A stretch of DNA of 64,000 nucleotides from Erythrobacteraceae bacterium (GTDB lineage: Bacteria > Pseudomonadota > Alphaproteobacteria > Sphingomonadales > Sphingomonadaceae). The stretch is taken from assembly GCA_027486035.1 (NCBI GenBank), contig JAIXPX010000037.1, forward strand, positions 1 to 64,000. Reading direction: 5' to 3'. Every line of letters begins with the position of its first letter. Position 1 is the stretch's first letter. Shown piece by piece: positions 8,929 through 16,570 of the stretch. The notes beneath the pieces were generated by a model. The model was not told the origin of the DNA, ran no database searches, and was given only the letters and a program-made list of their open reading frames with translations. The position numbers were made by a program, and so were the translations under genes.

Positions 8929-9773
8929 CCTTCGACGCGTGGATCGGGCGGGAGCAGCGGGCAAGGGACCGCCTTGACGAGGGGCTGGCCACGCGCTGGC
9001 TCGCCACTTTCGACCTTCCCAAACCGCACCCGCCGGTCATGCCGCAGGGCATCCACTTCGCGCTCTGCACCCCCGAGGCGCCGACGGCCAAGCTGGGCGA
9101 GGACGGGCATCCGGTGCGCGACGACAGCGCCGACAGCTTCCTGCCGCCCTTCCCCATGCCGCGCCGGATGTGGGCCTCCTCGAAGATCGCCTTCCACGCG
9201 CCCGTCGCCATCGGGGCGGTGATCGAACGGGTCAGCCGGATCGCCGCGATCAGCGAAAAGCAGGGCTCCACAGGCCCGCTCGCCTTTGTCGATGTTTCAC
9301 ATGAAACATTCGCCGACGGCGCGCTGGCGGTGGTCGAGACCCAGTCTATCGTCTACCGGGACGCGGCTAGCGGGGGGCAAGCCCTGTCTCCGCCGCCGCC
9401 GGGCGAGGCTGAATTCAACCCGCTGGGCTGGGACGCCCACCACGTCCTCACGCCGGACCCGCGCCTGCTGTTCCGCTATTCGGCACTGACCTTCAACACC
9501 CACCGCATCCATTACGATGCGCCCTATGCGAGCGAGGTCGAGCGCTATCGCGGGCTCGTCGTCCACGGCCCGCTGATCGCGAGCCTGCTGCTGCAACTTG
9601 CGGCGCGGGAGCTGGGCGAAAACGCGCTCAAGAGCTTCGCCTTCCGCGGCCTCTCGCCGGCGATCGCGGGCGAGCCGCTGCATCTGGTGATGCGGAAGGG
9701 CGAGGAGGGCTACGACCTCGCCGCCTTCGCCGATGACGGGCGGCAGATCACACAGGCGAGCGCCGCCGCGTAA
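8925..9773 (+). CDS. FAS1-like dehydratase / mesaconyl-C4-CoA hydratase-type protein
   Basis: A 282-residue hot-dog-fold protein of the type annotated as FAS1-like dehydratase, HTD2 or mesaconyl-C4-CoA hydratase. The N-terminal half holds the PRRMWASSKIAFHAPVAIG segment; the C-terminal half has FRYSALTFNTHRIHYDAPYA, the hydratase motif typical of this group, then VVHGPLIASLLLQL. Hydration or dehydration of an enoyl/hydroxyacyl thioester is expected. It is the last gene of the coupled acyl-CoA operon. A near-consensus parS sequence lies inside its coding region at 9293-9308. Confidence 0.82.
   Translation: MTFDAWIGREQRARDRLDEGLATRWLATFDLPKPHPPVMPQGIHFALCTPEAPTAKLGEDGHPVRDDSADSFLPPFPMPRRMWASSKIAFHAPVAIGAVIERVSRIAAISEKQGSTGPLAFVDVSHETFADGALAVVETQSIVYRDAASGGQALSPPPPGEAEFNPLGWDAHHVLTPDPRLLFRYSALTFNTHRIHYDAPYASEVERYRGLVVHGPLIASLLLQLAARELGENALKSFAFRGLSPAIAGEPLHLVMRKGEEGYDLAAFADDGRQITQASAAA
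9293..9308. other. Near-consensus parS site
   Basis: TGTTTCACATGAAACA differs from the canonical ParB-binding sequence TGTTTCACGTGAAACA at one central base. It lies within the coding sequence of the dehydratase gene. A second near match is at 51689-51704. ParB sites of this kind usually cluster near the chromosomal replication origin. Confidence 0.5.
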
Positions 9774-9848
9774 TCTTCGCGTTTGGTCTCTCCCCGGCGC
9801 GTTCGGCGTTTGTCCTCGGCGCGCCGAAGTAGTATCATCTGCAACGAC

Positions 9849-10787
9849 ATGGCGACTCTCGCAGACCCCCAGCCCGATTTTGCCGCCCTGCCCGAGATGG
9901 CGGCCGAGGTCTTCACCGCGCCGCTCGCACGGCCCGCCCATGTCGGCGCGGACTGGCTGGAGCCGAAGCAGACCGACTACACCTCGGAAGATCACGCGGT
10001 CTGGGACGAACTCTTCGCGCGCCAGATGGAGGTCCTGCCCGGCCGTGCCTGCTCGGCCTTCATGGCCGGGCTCGACAAGCTCGACCTCTCGCGCGGCGGC
10101 ATCCCCGAATTCGGCACGCTGTCGGAGGAACTGGGCGCGCTCACCGGGTGGAGCGTGGTGCCGGTGCCGATGCTGATCCCCGACCACGTGTTCTTCTGGC
10201 ACCTCGCCAACCGCCGCTTCCCGGCGGGCAACTTCATCCGCACGCGCGAGTGCCTGGACTATATCGAGGAGCCGGATGTCTTCCACGACGTCTTCGGCCA
10301 CGTGCCGATGCTCACCGACCCCGTCTATGCCGACTACATGCAGGAATATGGCCGCGCCGGGTGGAAGGCGATGCGCTACAACCGGCTGAAGGCGCTGGGC
10401 GCGCTCTACTGGTACACGGTCGAGTTCGGCCTGATCGAGGAGGCGGGGCAGGTCCGGGCCTATGGCGCCGGCATTCTCTCCGGCCCGACCGAGGCAAAGT
10501 TCGCGGTCGAGGCGACCAGCCCCAATCGCATCATGCTCAATGTCGACCGGGTTATGCGCACCGATTACGTGATCAGCGATCTGCAACCGACCTATTTCGT
10601 GATCGAGAGTTTTGCCGATCTCTACCGCCAGACGGTGGAGCGCGATTTCGACCGGCTCTACCGCAGCCTGCCCGCCGGGTTCACCTATGCGAACTCGGCG
10701 GTGATCGACGTCGACAACGTGCTGCACCGGGGCACGCAGGAATATCACCTGCGCGGCGGGCGGGGCAGCGGGGCGAAGCCGGTCTAA
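9849..10787 (+). CDS. phhA: Phenylalanine 4-monooxygenase
   Basis: Non-haem iron, pterin-dependent hydroxylase that turns phenylalanine into tyrosine; 312 residues, the normal length for the bacterial monomeric enzyme. The two iron histidines are in DVFHDVFGHVP (His146, His151) and the iron Glu in WYTVEFGL (Glu192). The PDHVFFWHLANRRFPAGNFI pterin/substrate region is intact. No carbinolamine dehydratase partner gene lies beside it. Its stop codon overlaps the stop of the convergent GlsB-like gene. Confidence 0.95.
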   Translation: MATLADPQPDFAALPEMAAEVFTAPLARPAHVGADWLEPKQTDYTSEDHAVWDELFARQMEVLPGRACSAFMAGLDKLDLSRGGIPEFGTLSEELGALTGWSVVPVPMLIPDHVFFWHLANRRFPAGNFIRTRECLDYIEEPDVFHDVFGHVPMLTDPVYADYMQEYGRAGWKAMRYNRLKALGALYWYTVEFGLIEEAGQVRAYGAGILSGPTEAKFAVEATSPNRIMLNVDRVMRTDYVISDLQPTYFVIESFADLYRQTVERDFDRLYRSLPAGFTYANSAVIDVDNVLHRGTQEYHLRGGRGSGAKPV

Positions 10788-11041
10788 ACCCTCGCAAAGC
10801 GCCGCGCGACAGCGTTGTAGAGCACCAGCGCCGCACCGGTCGCGGCCAGCGCGATGCCGAGGCTGAGGAAAGACAGGCTGCCGATCATCGTCCCGTCATT
10901 GGCGATCTCGCCCGCGACCACCGAGACAACGAGGCCGAGCGCCATCTGCCGCAGGATATGGCCCGGCGCCTCGGTCCGCGCGAGAATCGAGGCCAGCCAG
11001 CCCAGACTTGCGCCCAACACGATCAGCACCAGCAACGCCAT
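10784..11041 (-). CDS. GlsB/YeaQ/YmgE-type small membrane protein
   Basis: An 85-residue, very hydrophobic inner-membrane protein with about three transmembrane helices. The order resembles the GlsB/YeaQ/YmgE (transglycosylase-associated) stress protein family: an N-terminal helix, GWLASILART, a second helix after HILRQMALG, then a glycine-rich third helix. The function of this family is unknown. It converges with phhA with overlapping stops, and lies downstream of uppP on the same strand with a 96-base gap. Confidence 0.6.
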   Translation of the reverse strand: MALLVLIVLGASLGWLASILARTEAPGHILRQMALGLVVSVVAGEIANDGTMIGSLSFLSLGIALAATGAALVLYNAVARRFARV

Positions 11042-11137
11042 TTTCTCTGTGACTCCGGGGAGGTATGGCCCGCATCGCGCAAGGCCGGTCCCCCTTCAAA
11101 TGAGCGGCGCGGCAAGCGGTTCCGGATTTTGCGGCGG

Positions 11138-11941
11138 TCAGCGCAAGGTCAGCCAGGCAAGGCCCGCCGCACCGACCGCGATGCGGTACCACGCGAAGGG
11201 GGCAAAGCCGACGCGGGTGATGATGGTCACAAAGGCCTTCACCACCGCCAGCGCGACCACGAAACCGACCACCGAGCCGATCCCGATCAGCGAGAAATCA
11301 TGCGCCGTGAGGCCGCCCCCCTGCTTGGCGAGCTGGTAGACCGTCGCGCCCGACAGGGTCGGCACGGCGAGGAAGAAGCTGAACTCGGCTGCGGTCTTGC
11401 GGTCGACCCCGAAGGCCATCGCCCCGAGGATCGTCGCGCCCGAGCGGCTCACCCCGGGGATCATCGCAAGGCACTGGACAAGGCCGATCAGGATCGCAGT
11501 GCGCAAGGGCACGCCGGCGACGCCCGGGCCATCTGCGGGGGGCTTGGCCCAGCGCTCGATGGCAAGGATGGCGATACCGCCGATGATCAGCGTCCAGCAC
11601 ACCAGCACCGCATTGCCGAGCATGGTCTCGATCACGTCGCTGAAGGCAAGGCCGAGCAGCACCGCCGGGAAAAAGGCGACGAGCAGGTTGCGCACGAAGG
11701 CGAGCGCGCCCTTCTCGAAACCGAGCAGGCCCTTGGCCACGTCCCAGAAGGTCCGCCAGTAGAGCACCACGATCGCAAGGATCGCGGCGGGCTGGATGGC
11801 GATGTTGAACACCTCCCAGTCGCGCTGGTCGAAGCCGAGCAGCTCGGTGGCGAGGATCAGGTGCCCGGTCGAGGACACGGGCAGGAACTCGGTCAGCCCT
11901 TCAAGGATGCCGAGGAGAATGGCGGCGAGGGTGTCGTTCAT
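11138..11941 (-). CDS. uppP: Undecaprenyl-diphosphatase
   Basis: Integral membrane enzyme (BacA/UppP family, 267 residues) that dephosphorylates undecaprenyl diphosphate, recycling the lipid carrier for peptidoglycan. The catalytic motifs are clear: EGLTEFLPVSSTGHLIL near residue 14 and PGVSRSGATIL near 165. About seven to eight hydrophobic helices can be seen. It follows the M13 peptidase on the same strand, but a terminator and a hairpin cluster separate them, so it probably has its own promoter. Confidence 0.95.
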   Translation of the reverse strand: MNDTLAAILLGILEGLTEFLPVSSTGHLILATELLGFDQRDWEVFNIAIQPAAILAIVVLYWRTFWDVAKGLLGFEKGALAFVRNLLVAFFPAVLLGLAFSDVIETMLGNAVLVCWTLIIGGIAILAIERWAKPPADGPGVAGVPLRTAILIGLVQCLAMIPGVSRSGATILGAMAFGVDRKTAAEFSFFLAVPTLSGATVYQLAKQGGGLTAHDFSLIGIGSVVGFVVALAVVKAFVTIITRVGFAPFAWYRIAVGAAGLAWLTLR

Positions 11942-11980
11942 GCGTGCGCTGCTTCAACGAGGGCGGGGGCCAAGTCAAAC

Positions 11981-12013
11981 CAAAAGGCCCGCTCCTTTTT
12001 CGGGAGCGGGCCT
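11981..12013 (-). terminator. Intrinsic terminator of the M13 peptidase gene
   Basis: An 11-bp perfect stem (AGGCCCGCTCC at 11985-11995, with its complement at 12003-12013) around a 7-base loop. Reading the minus strand, the stem is followed by TTTTGG, so termination is for leftward transcription coming from the M13 peptidase gene. Confidence 0.78.
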
Positions 12014-12030
12014 CTGGGGCACGTGTTGCT

Positions 12031-12134
12031 CGGCCCGCCGAAGGACGGGCCGCGAGCGCACGGCGCGAGCCGCAGGTGCTCAAGCCCGCAGGGCTTGAAA
12101 CAGCACCGAGGACGTGCCCGCGGAGGCGGGCACG
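12031..12134. repeat. Three tandem hairpins in the M13 peptidase 3' region
   Basis: Three separate perfect inverted repeats lie in line between the peptidase stop and its terminator: CGGCCCG/CGGGCCG (12031-12052), GGTGCTCAAGCCC pairing with GGGCTTG plus AGCACC (12075-12107), and CGTGCCCGC/GCGGGCACG (12113-12134). They may stabilise the 3' end of the message or be remnants of a repeat element. Confidence 0.5.
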
Positions 12135-12147
12135 CAAACAACAAAGA

Positions 12148-14319
12148 TTACCAGATCCGCACGCGCTCTTCGGGCGGGAGGTACATCTTGTCGCCGGGCT
12201 TCACGCCGAACGCCTTGTACCACTCGTCGAGGTTCCGCACGACGCCGTTGACGCGGTACTCCTCGGGGCTGTGGCTGTCGGTGCGCAGCCGGTTGCGGTT
12301 GCTTTCCTCGCGCTGGGTCGAGCGCCACACCTGCGCCCAGGCAAGGAAGAAGCGCTGGTCGCCGGTCAGCCCGTCGATCACCGGCACCTTCTTGCCCTTG
12401 GTGGCGAGCTTGTAGGCCCGGTAGGCCATGCTGAGGCCGCCCACGTCGCCGATGTTCTCGCCCAGGGTCAGGCGGCCGTTGACGCAGGTCTTGCCCTCGT
12501 CGAGCGGGCAGTAGCTGTTGTACTGCGCCACCAGCCGGTTGCCGAGGGTGTCGAAGGCGGCACGGTCGGCATCGGTCCACCAGTTGCGCAGGGCACCGGT
12601 GGCGTCCGACTTCGAGCCCTGGTCGTCAAAGCCGTGGCCCATCTCGTGGCCGATCACGCCGCCGATCGCCCCGTAGTTCACGGCGATGTCGTTGGTCAGC
12701 GCGAAGAACGGCTGCTGGAGAATGCCTGCGGGGAAGACGATCTCGTTCTTTACCGGGTTGTAATAGGCATTCACCGTCTGCGGCAGCATACCCCATTCGG
12801 TGCGGTCGATGGGCTCGCCCAGCTTCTTGACGTTGTCGGCCATCTGCCACCGGGCGGCGGCCATGCGGTTGGCGATGGGATCGCCCGCCGTGATCGCGAG
12901 GCCTTCATAGATCTCGAGGTTCGGACGATAGCCGATCTTGGGATCGAAGCTCGCCAGCTTGGCATGGGCTTCGGCCTTGGTGGCAGCGCCCATCCACTTG
13001 ATCTCGTCGATCGACTGGCCGAGCGCGACGCGCAGGTTCTTGACCAGCTCGTCCATCGCCACCTTGCTTTCCGGCGGGAAGTAGCGGGCGACATATTCCT
13101 TGCCGACCAGCTCGCCGATCAGCCCCTCGGTCTCGCGGATCGCGCGCTTCCAGCGCGGGCGCTGTTCGGGCGTGCCTTGCAGGGTCTTGCCGTAGAAGGC
13201 GAAGCTGGCGGCATCGAAGCGCGCCGGCAGGACCGCGGCATGGCTGTTGAGGAATTCCTTGGCCATCCACGCCCGGAGCACCTCGACCGGGGTCTCGGAG
13301 ACGAGCGCGAACATGCCTGGCAGGCCGGTGCCGATCTTGGCGAGGGTCGCCGGGTCAAGCTTGTACTTCGCGATTTCCTCGGCGCTCGGCGGCATCAGGC
13401 TGACGACGAAACCCGGGCTCTGGGCGATGCCGACCTTGGCGAGCATTGCGGTGACCGGCACCTTGCCGCCGATCGCGGCAAGTTCCTCGGCGGTCAGCAG
13501 GTTGTAGGTGAGGTCGCGGTTGCGGCGCACGGCGCGGTCCCACTGGACGGTGCGGGCGTTGGCGTCCTCGAAGGCATAGACCTTCTCGGCCATGGCGGCA
13601 GGGTCGGCATAGCCGGCCTCGCCCAGCAGGAAGGTGAGGTATTCCTTGTACCTGGCCTGGATCGCCTTCCCCTTCTCGGTGGTGTCGAGATAGTAGTCGC
13701 GGTCCGGCAGGCCGAGGCCGCCGAAGCCGACGCTGGCGATGTGCCGGTCGGGCTGCTTGGAATCGATGGTCACGCCCGCGCCGATGGGGCTGGCAAAGCC
13801 CGGCTCGGCCCACAGCATGGCGAGGTCAGCGAGGCTCGCCGCGCCCTTGATGCGATCGAGATAGGGCTGGGCCGGCGCAAGGCCGGCGGCCTCGATCGCG
13901 GCGGTATCGAGATAGGTGCGGTAGGCATCGAGGATGCGGCGCTCGTCACCCGACAGCGTGGCCGGGTCCTTGGCGGCGAGGCCGTCCATCAGCGCCTTGA
14001 CGTCCGAGACGCTCTTCTCGCCGAGCAGCACGAAGGCGCCGATGCGGCTGAATTCGGGCGGCAGCGGATTGGCGTCGATCCACTTCTTGTTGGCAAAGGC
14101 GTTGAAGTCGTCGCCGGGCTTGATGCTCTTGTCGATGCCTGCGGGGTCAAAGCCCCACTTGCCGAAATTGATCGTCGGCAGCGGCGATCCGGCCGCCGGC
14201 GCGGCGGTCTGCTGGAGCGTGTCGAGGTCGGCAGCGTGATCATGCGCGTCCTGGGCGATGGCGGGGGTCGCCAGCGCGAACAGGCTCGCCCCGATCAGGG
14301 CGGCGGTCTTGTGGATCAT
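12148..14319 (-). CDS. M13 family zinc metallopeptidase
   Basis: Secreted neprilysin-like endopeptidase, 723 residues, the usual length for bacterial M13 enzymes. A signal peptide (ending ATPAIA) occupies about residues 1-22, followed by a His/Asp-rich linker. The zinc-binding HEMGH with the following FDDQG is near residue 555, and the third zinc ligand in the GENIGDVGGL motif near 617. The large N-terminal domain is complete, so the protein is likely active in the periplasm against small peptides. A palindromic repeat element lies upstream of the start; a terminator lies downstream at 11981-12013. Confidence 0.95.
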   Translation of the reverse strand: MIHKTAALIGASLFALATPAIAQDAHDHAADLDTLQQTAAPAAGSPLPTINFGKWGFDPAGIDKSIKPGDDFNAFANKKWIDANPLPPEFSRIGAFVLLGEKSVSDVKALMDGLAAKDPATLSGDERRILDAYRTYLDTAAIEAAGLAPAQPYLDRIKGAASLADLAMLWAEPGFASPIGAGVTIDSKQPDRHIASVGFGGLGLPDRDYYLDTTEKGKAIQARYKEYLTFLLGEAGYADPAAMAEKVYAFEDANARTVQWDRAVRRNRDLTYNLLTAEELAAIGGKVPVTAMLAKVGIAQSPGFVVSLMPPSAEEIAKYKLDPATLAKIGTGLPGMFALVSETPVEVLRAWMAKEFLNSHAAVLPARFDAASFAFYGKTLQGTPEQRPRWKRAIRETEGLIGELVGKEYVARYFPPESKVAMDELVKNLRVALGQSIDEIKWMGAATKAEAHAKLASFDPKIGYRPNLEIYEGLAITAGDPIANRMAAARWQMADNVKKLGEPIDRTEWGMLPQTVNAYYNPVKNEIVFPAGILQQPFFALTNDIAVNYGAIGGVIGHEMGHGFDDQGSKSDATGALRNWWTDADRAAFDTLGNRLVAQYNSYCPLDEGKTCVNGRLTLGENIGDVGGLSMAYRAYKLATKGKKVPVIDGLTGDQRFFLAWAQVWRSTQREESNRNRLRTDSHSPEEYRVNGVVRNLDEWYKAFGVKPGDKMYLPPEERVRIW

Positions 14320-14433
14320 GTGGATGTGTCCCTGTGGCTGGAAGAAGGTATTCTGATTGTCACATTAACGCCGCACGCAGGCATGGGTTGCGCTTTGTCG
14401 ACGCAGGGCGCGGTTTGTCGATTATGTTCGGGA

Positions 14434-14510
14434 GCCACCTTCGGTGGCGCAAACCTCCCGCCCGGCCACCATAACATAGTGGTACTATTGGTGGCGGGGC
14501 GGGGGGTCTG
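14434..14510 (-). repeat. Palindromic dispersed element, copy A
   Basis: Read on the minus strand, this starts CAGACCCCCCGCCCCGCC, continues through a GGTGG/CCACC-rich stem, and ends with the hairpin GCCACC-GAA-GGTGGC. The same blocks in the same order occur at 19508-19601 on the plus strand. It lies between the ABC exporter gene and the M13 peptidase gene, both on the minus strand. Confidence 0.7.
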
Positions 14511-14536
14511 CATCGCGCGTCAGCGCGATCGCAGGA

Positions 14537-16390
14537 TCAAGCCGCGTCAGCGGCGAATTGCAGCCTTGCAAGGCGCGCATAGAGCCCGCCTGCCTTGGTC
14601 AGCACGTCATGCGTGCCTTGTTCGACAATCCGACCATCGTCGAGCACCACGATCCGGTCGGCGGCACGCACGGTGGCGAGGCGGTGGGCGATGACGAGGG
14701 TGGTGCGATCCTTCATCAGCGCGTCCAAGGCCTGCTGGACCAGCTGCTCGCTCTCGGCATCAAGCGCGCTGGTCGCTTCATCGAGCAGCAGGATCGGCGC
14801 ATCGCGCAGCAGAGCGCGGGCGATGGCGACGCGCTGCTGCTGGCCGCCCGAAAGCTGCGTCCCGCCCTCGCCGAGATAGGTGTCGAGCCCCTGCGGCAGG
14901 GCGCGCAGGAAGTGTTCGGCATTGGCGGCGCGGGCAGCCTGCCAGATGTCCTTGTCGGTGGCGTCCCACTTGCCGTAGCGCAGGTTATCGCGGGCATTGG
15001 CGCTGAACAGCACCCCGTCCTGCGGCACCAGCGCGATCCGGGCGCGGATCTCGGCCGGGTCGGCGCTGGTCAGCGGCACGCTGTCGAGGCGGATGGTGCC
15101 GACCTGCGGATCGTAGAAGCGCTCGACCAGCTGGAAGATCGTCGACTTGCCCGCGCCCGAGGGGCCGACGATGGCGACGGTCTCGCCCGGCTCGATCTCG
15201 AGCGTGAAGTCCTTGAGCGCCGCCGTCTCGGGCCGCGCGGGGTAGCGGAAGGTGACATTGCGGAAGCTCAGGCTGCCGCGCGCAGGTTCAGGCAGGCGCT
15301 CGGGCCGGGCTGGGGCCGCAATGTCGGGCTTGGCCTCCAGCAGTTCGGCCAATCGGCTCGCCGCGCCCGCGCCGCGCAGCAGGTCGCCATAGACCTCGGT
15401 CAATGCGCCCAATGCCCCCGCCACCAGCCCGCCCGTCAGCACGAAGGCTGCGATGGTGCCGCCGCTGATCTCGCCCGCCGCGACCGCCAGCGCGCCGCGC
15501 CACATGACCAGCACGATCCCGCCGAAGACGAGCAGGATCACGAGCGTGGTCATCGCTGCCCGCAGCAGGATGCGCCGCCTGGCGGTGGCGAAGGTGCTCT
15601 CGACCACGGCCGCGAACCGCTCGCCCTCGCGCTGCTCCTGCCCGAAGCTCTGCACGATCTTCATCGCCGAGAGCACCTCGGTGACATAGGCGCCCACGTC
15701 GGCGATCCGGTCCTGACTGGTGCGCGAGACAGTGCGGATCTTGCGACCGAAATAGACGATCGGGAGGATCACCAGCGGGATGCCGACGAGCAGGCCCATG
15801 GTCAGCTGCGGCGCGAGAAAGACGAGGAAGCCGATCCCGCCGATGCCGGTCAGCGTGTTGCGCAGCGCGACCGAGACCGTGGTACCGACCACGTTCTCGA
15901 TGATCGCAGTGTCGCTCGTCATGCGGCTGGAGATTTCCTTGGGGCTGTTGACCTCGTAGAAGCCCGGCGAGAGGCGCAGCAGGTTCTCCTGCACCTTCAG
16001 GCGGATGTCGGCGACCACGCGCTCGCCCAGCCAGCTCACGAAGTAGAAGCGCAGCGCCGTGCCGATCCCAAGGATCAGCACGATCATCAGCAGATATTCG
16101 AAGGCATGGCCGATCTGTTCGGGGTTGGCCTTACCCGTGAAGGCCTCGTCGATGATGACCTTGAAGCGATAGGGGATCGCCAGGGTCGCGGCCGAGGTGA
16201 TGACGAGGGCGATCAGCGCCAGCGCGATCTCGCGCGGGTATTGCACTGCCGTGCCGAACACCATCCGCAAGGGCGCGAGCGAGCGCGACCTTGGGGCGGG
16301 CTCGGCCAGCTCCCCGGGCGCGATCACGGACGGCTCCGGCGCGTCGTCGGGGCTGTCGGAAAGGTCGCGCGTTGGGGTGTCGCCGTGCAT
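14537..16390 (-). CDS. ABC exporter, ATP-binding and permease in one chain (MsbA-like)
   Basis: A 617-residue half-transporter. The N-terminal part holds about six membrane helices (roughly residues 50-340); the C-terminal part is a nucleotide-binding domain with Walker A GPSGAGKST (about 413), the LSGGQQQR signature (about 513), Walker B LLLDEATSALD and the H-loop His in VIAHRL. It belongs to the MsbA/multidrug exporter group and should work as a homodimer. The substrate could be a lipid, drug or peptide; nothing nearby decides. It is divergent from the PHA depolymerase gene, with 180 bases between the start codons. Confidence 0.9.
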   Translation of the reverse strand: MHGDTPTRDLSDSPDDAPEPSVIAPGELAEPAPRSRSLAPLRMVFGTAVQYPREIALALIALVITSAATLAIPYRFKVIIDEAFTGKANPEQIGHAFEYLLMIVLILGIGTALRFYFVSWLGERVVADIRLKVQENLLRLSPGFYEVNSPKEISSRMTSDTAIIENVVGTTVSVALRNTLTGIGGIGFLVFLAPQLTMGLLVGIPLVILPIVYFGRKIRTVSRTSQDRIADVGAYVTEVLSAMKIVQSFGQEQREGERFAAVVESTFATARRRILLRAAMTTLVILLVFGGIVLVMWRGALAVAAGEISGGTIAAFVLTGGLVAGALGALTEVYGDLLRGAGAASRLAELLEAKPDIAAPARPERLPEPARGSLSFRNVTFRYPARPETAALKDFTLEIEPGETVAIVGPSGAGKSTIFQLVERFYDPQVGTIRLDSVPLTSADPAEIRARIALVPQDGVLFSANARDNLRYGKWDATDKDIWQAARAANAEHFLRALPQGLDTYLGEGGTQLSGGQQQRVAIARALLRDAPILLLDEATSALDAESEQLVQQALDALMKDRTTLVIAHRLATVRAADRIVVLDDGRIVEQGTHDVLTKAGGLYARLARLQFAADAA

Positions 16391-16477
16391 GATGGCAGCC
16401 CTCTAGACCCCTCGGCGGCGAATTTCACGTGCAAAAAGCGGGATCGTCAGGGCGCGGCGGGATGGCGTCCAATGCAA

Positions 16478-16495
16478 TTGTGCATTGCACAATGC
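16478..16495. promoter_or_regulatory. TGCA-rich dyad upstream of phaZ, candidate PhaR operator
   Basis: TTGTGCA-T-TGCACAA (16478-16492) is a perfect inverted repeat, and the overlapping GCATTG-CA-CAATGC (16482-16495) is a second. The site is 76 bases before the depolymerase start. PhaR repressors of alphaproteobacteria bind TGC/GCA-rich sequences in front of PHA genes, so this is a reasonable candidate; binding itself is inference. Confidence 0.45.
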
Positions 16496-16570
16496 GGATT
16501 GAAAGCGCATCTGTCGGGGCAAGGTGCTGCCGGGACAAGGCGCCGGATCATCGTCGCTTCGAGGAAACCG

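Noticed and set aside
11944-14694. Plus-strand frame of over 900 codons opposite the M13 peptidase
   Set aside because: Antisense to a well-supported metallopeptidase and composed of Arg/Gly/Ala-rich sequence without motifs.
16430-16445. Third parS-like sequence (TTTCACGTG)
   Set aside because: Only the core matches; four of sixteen bases differ from the consensus.
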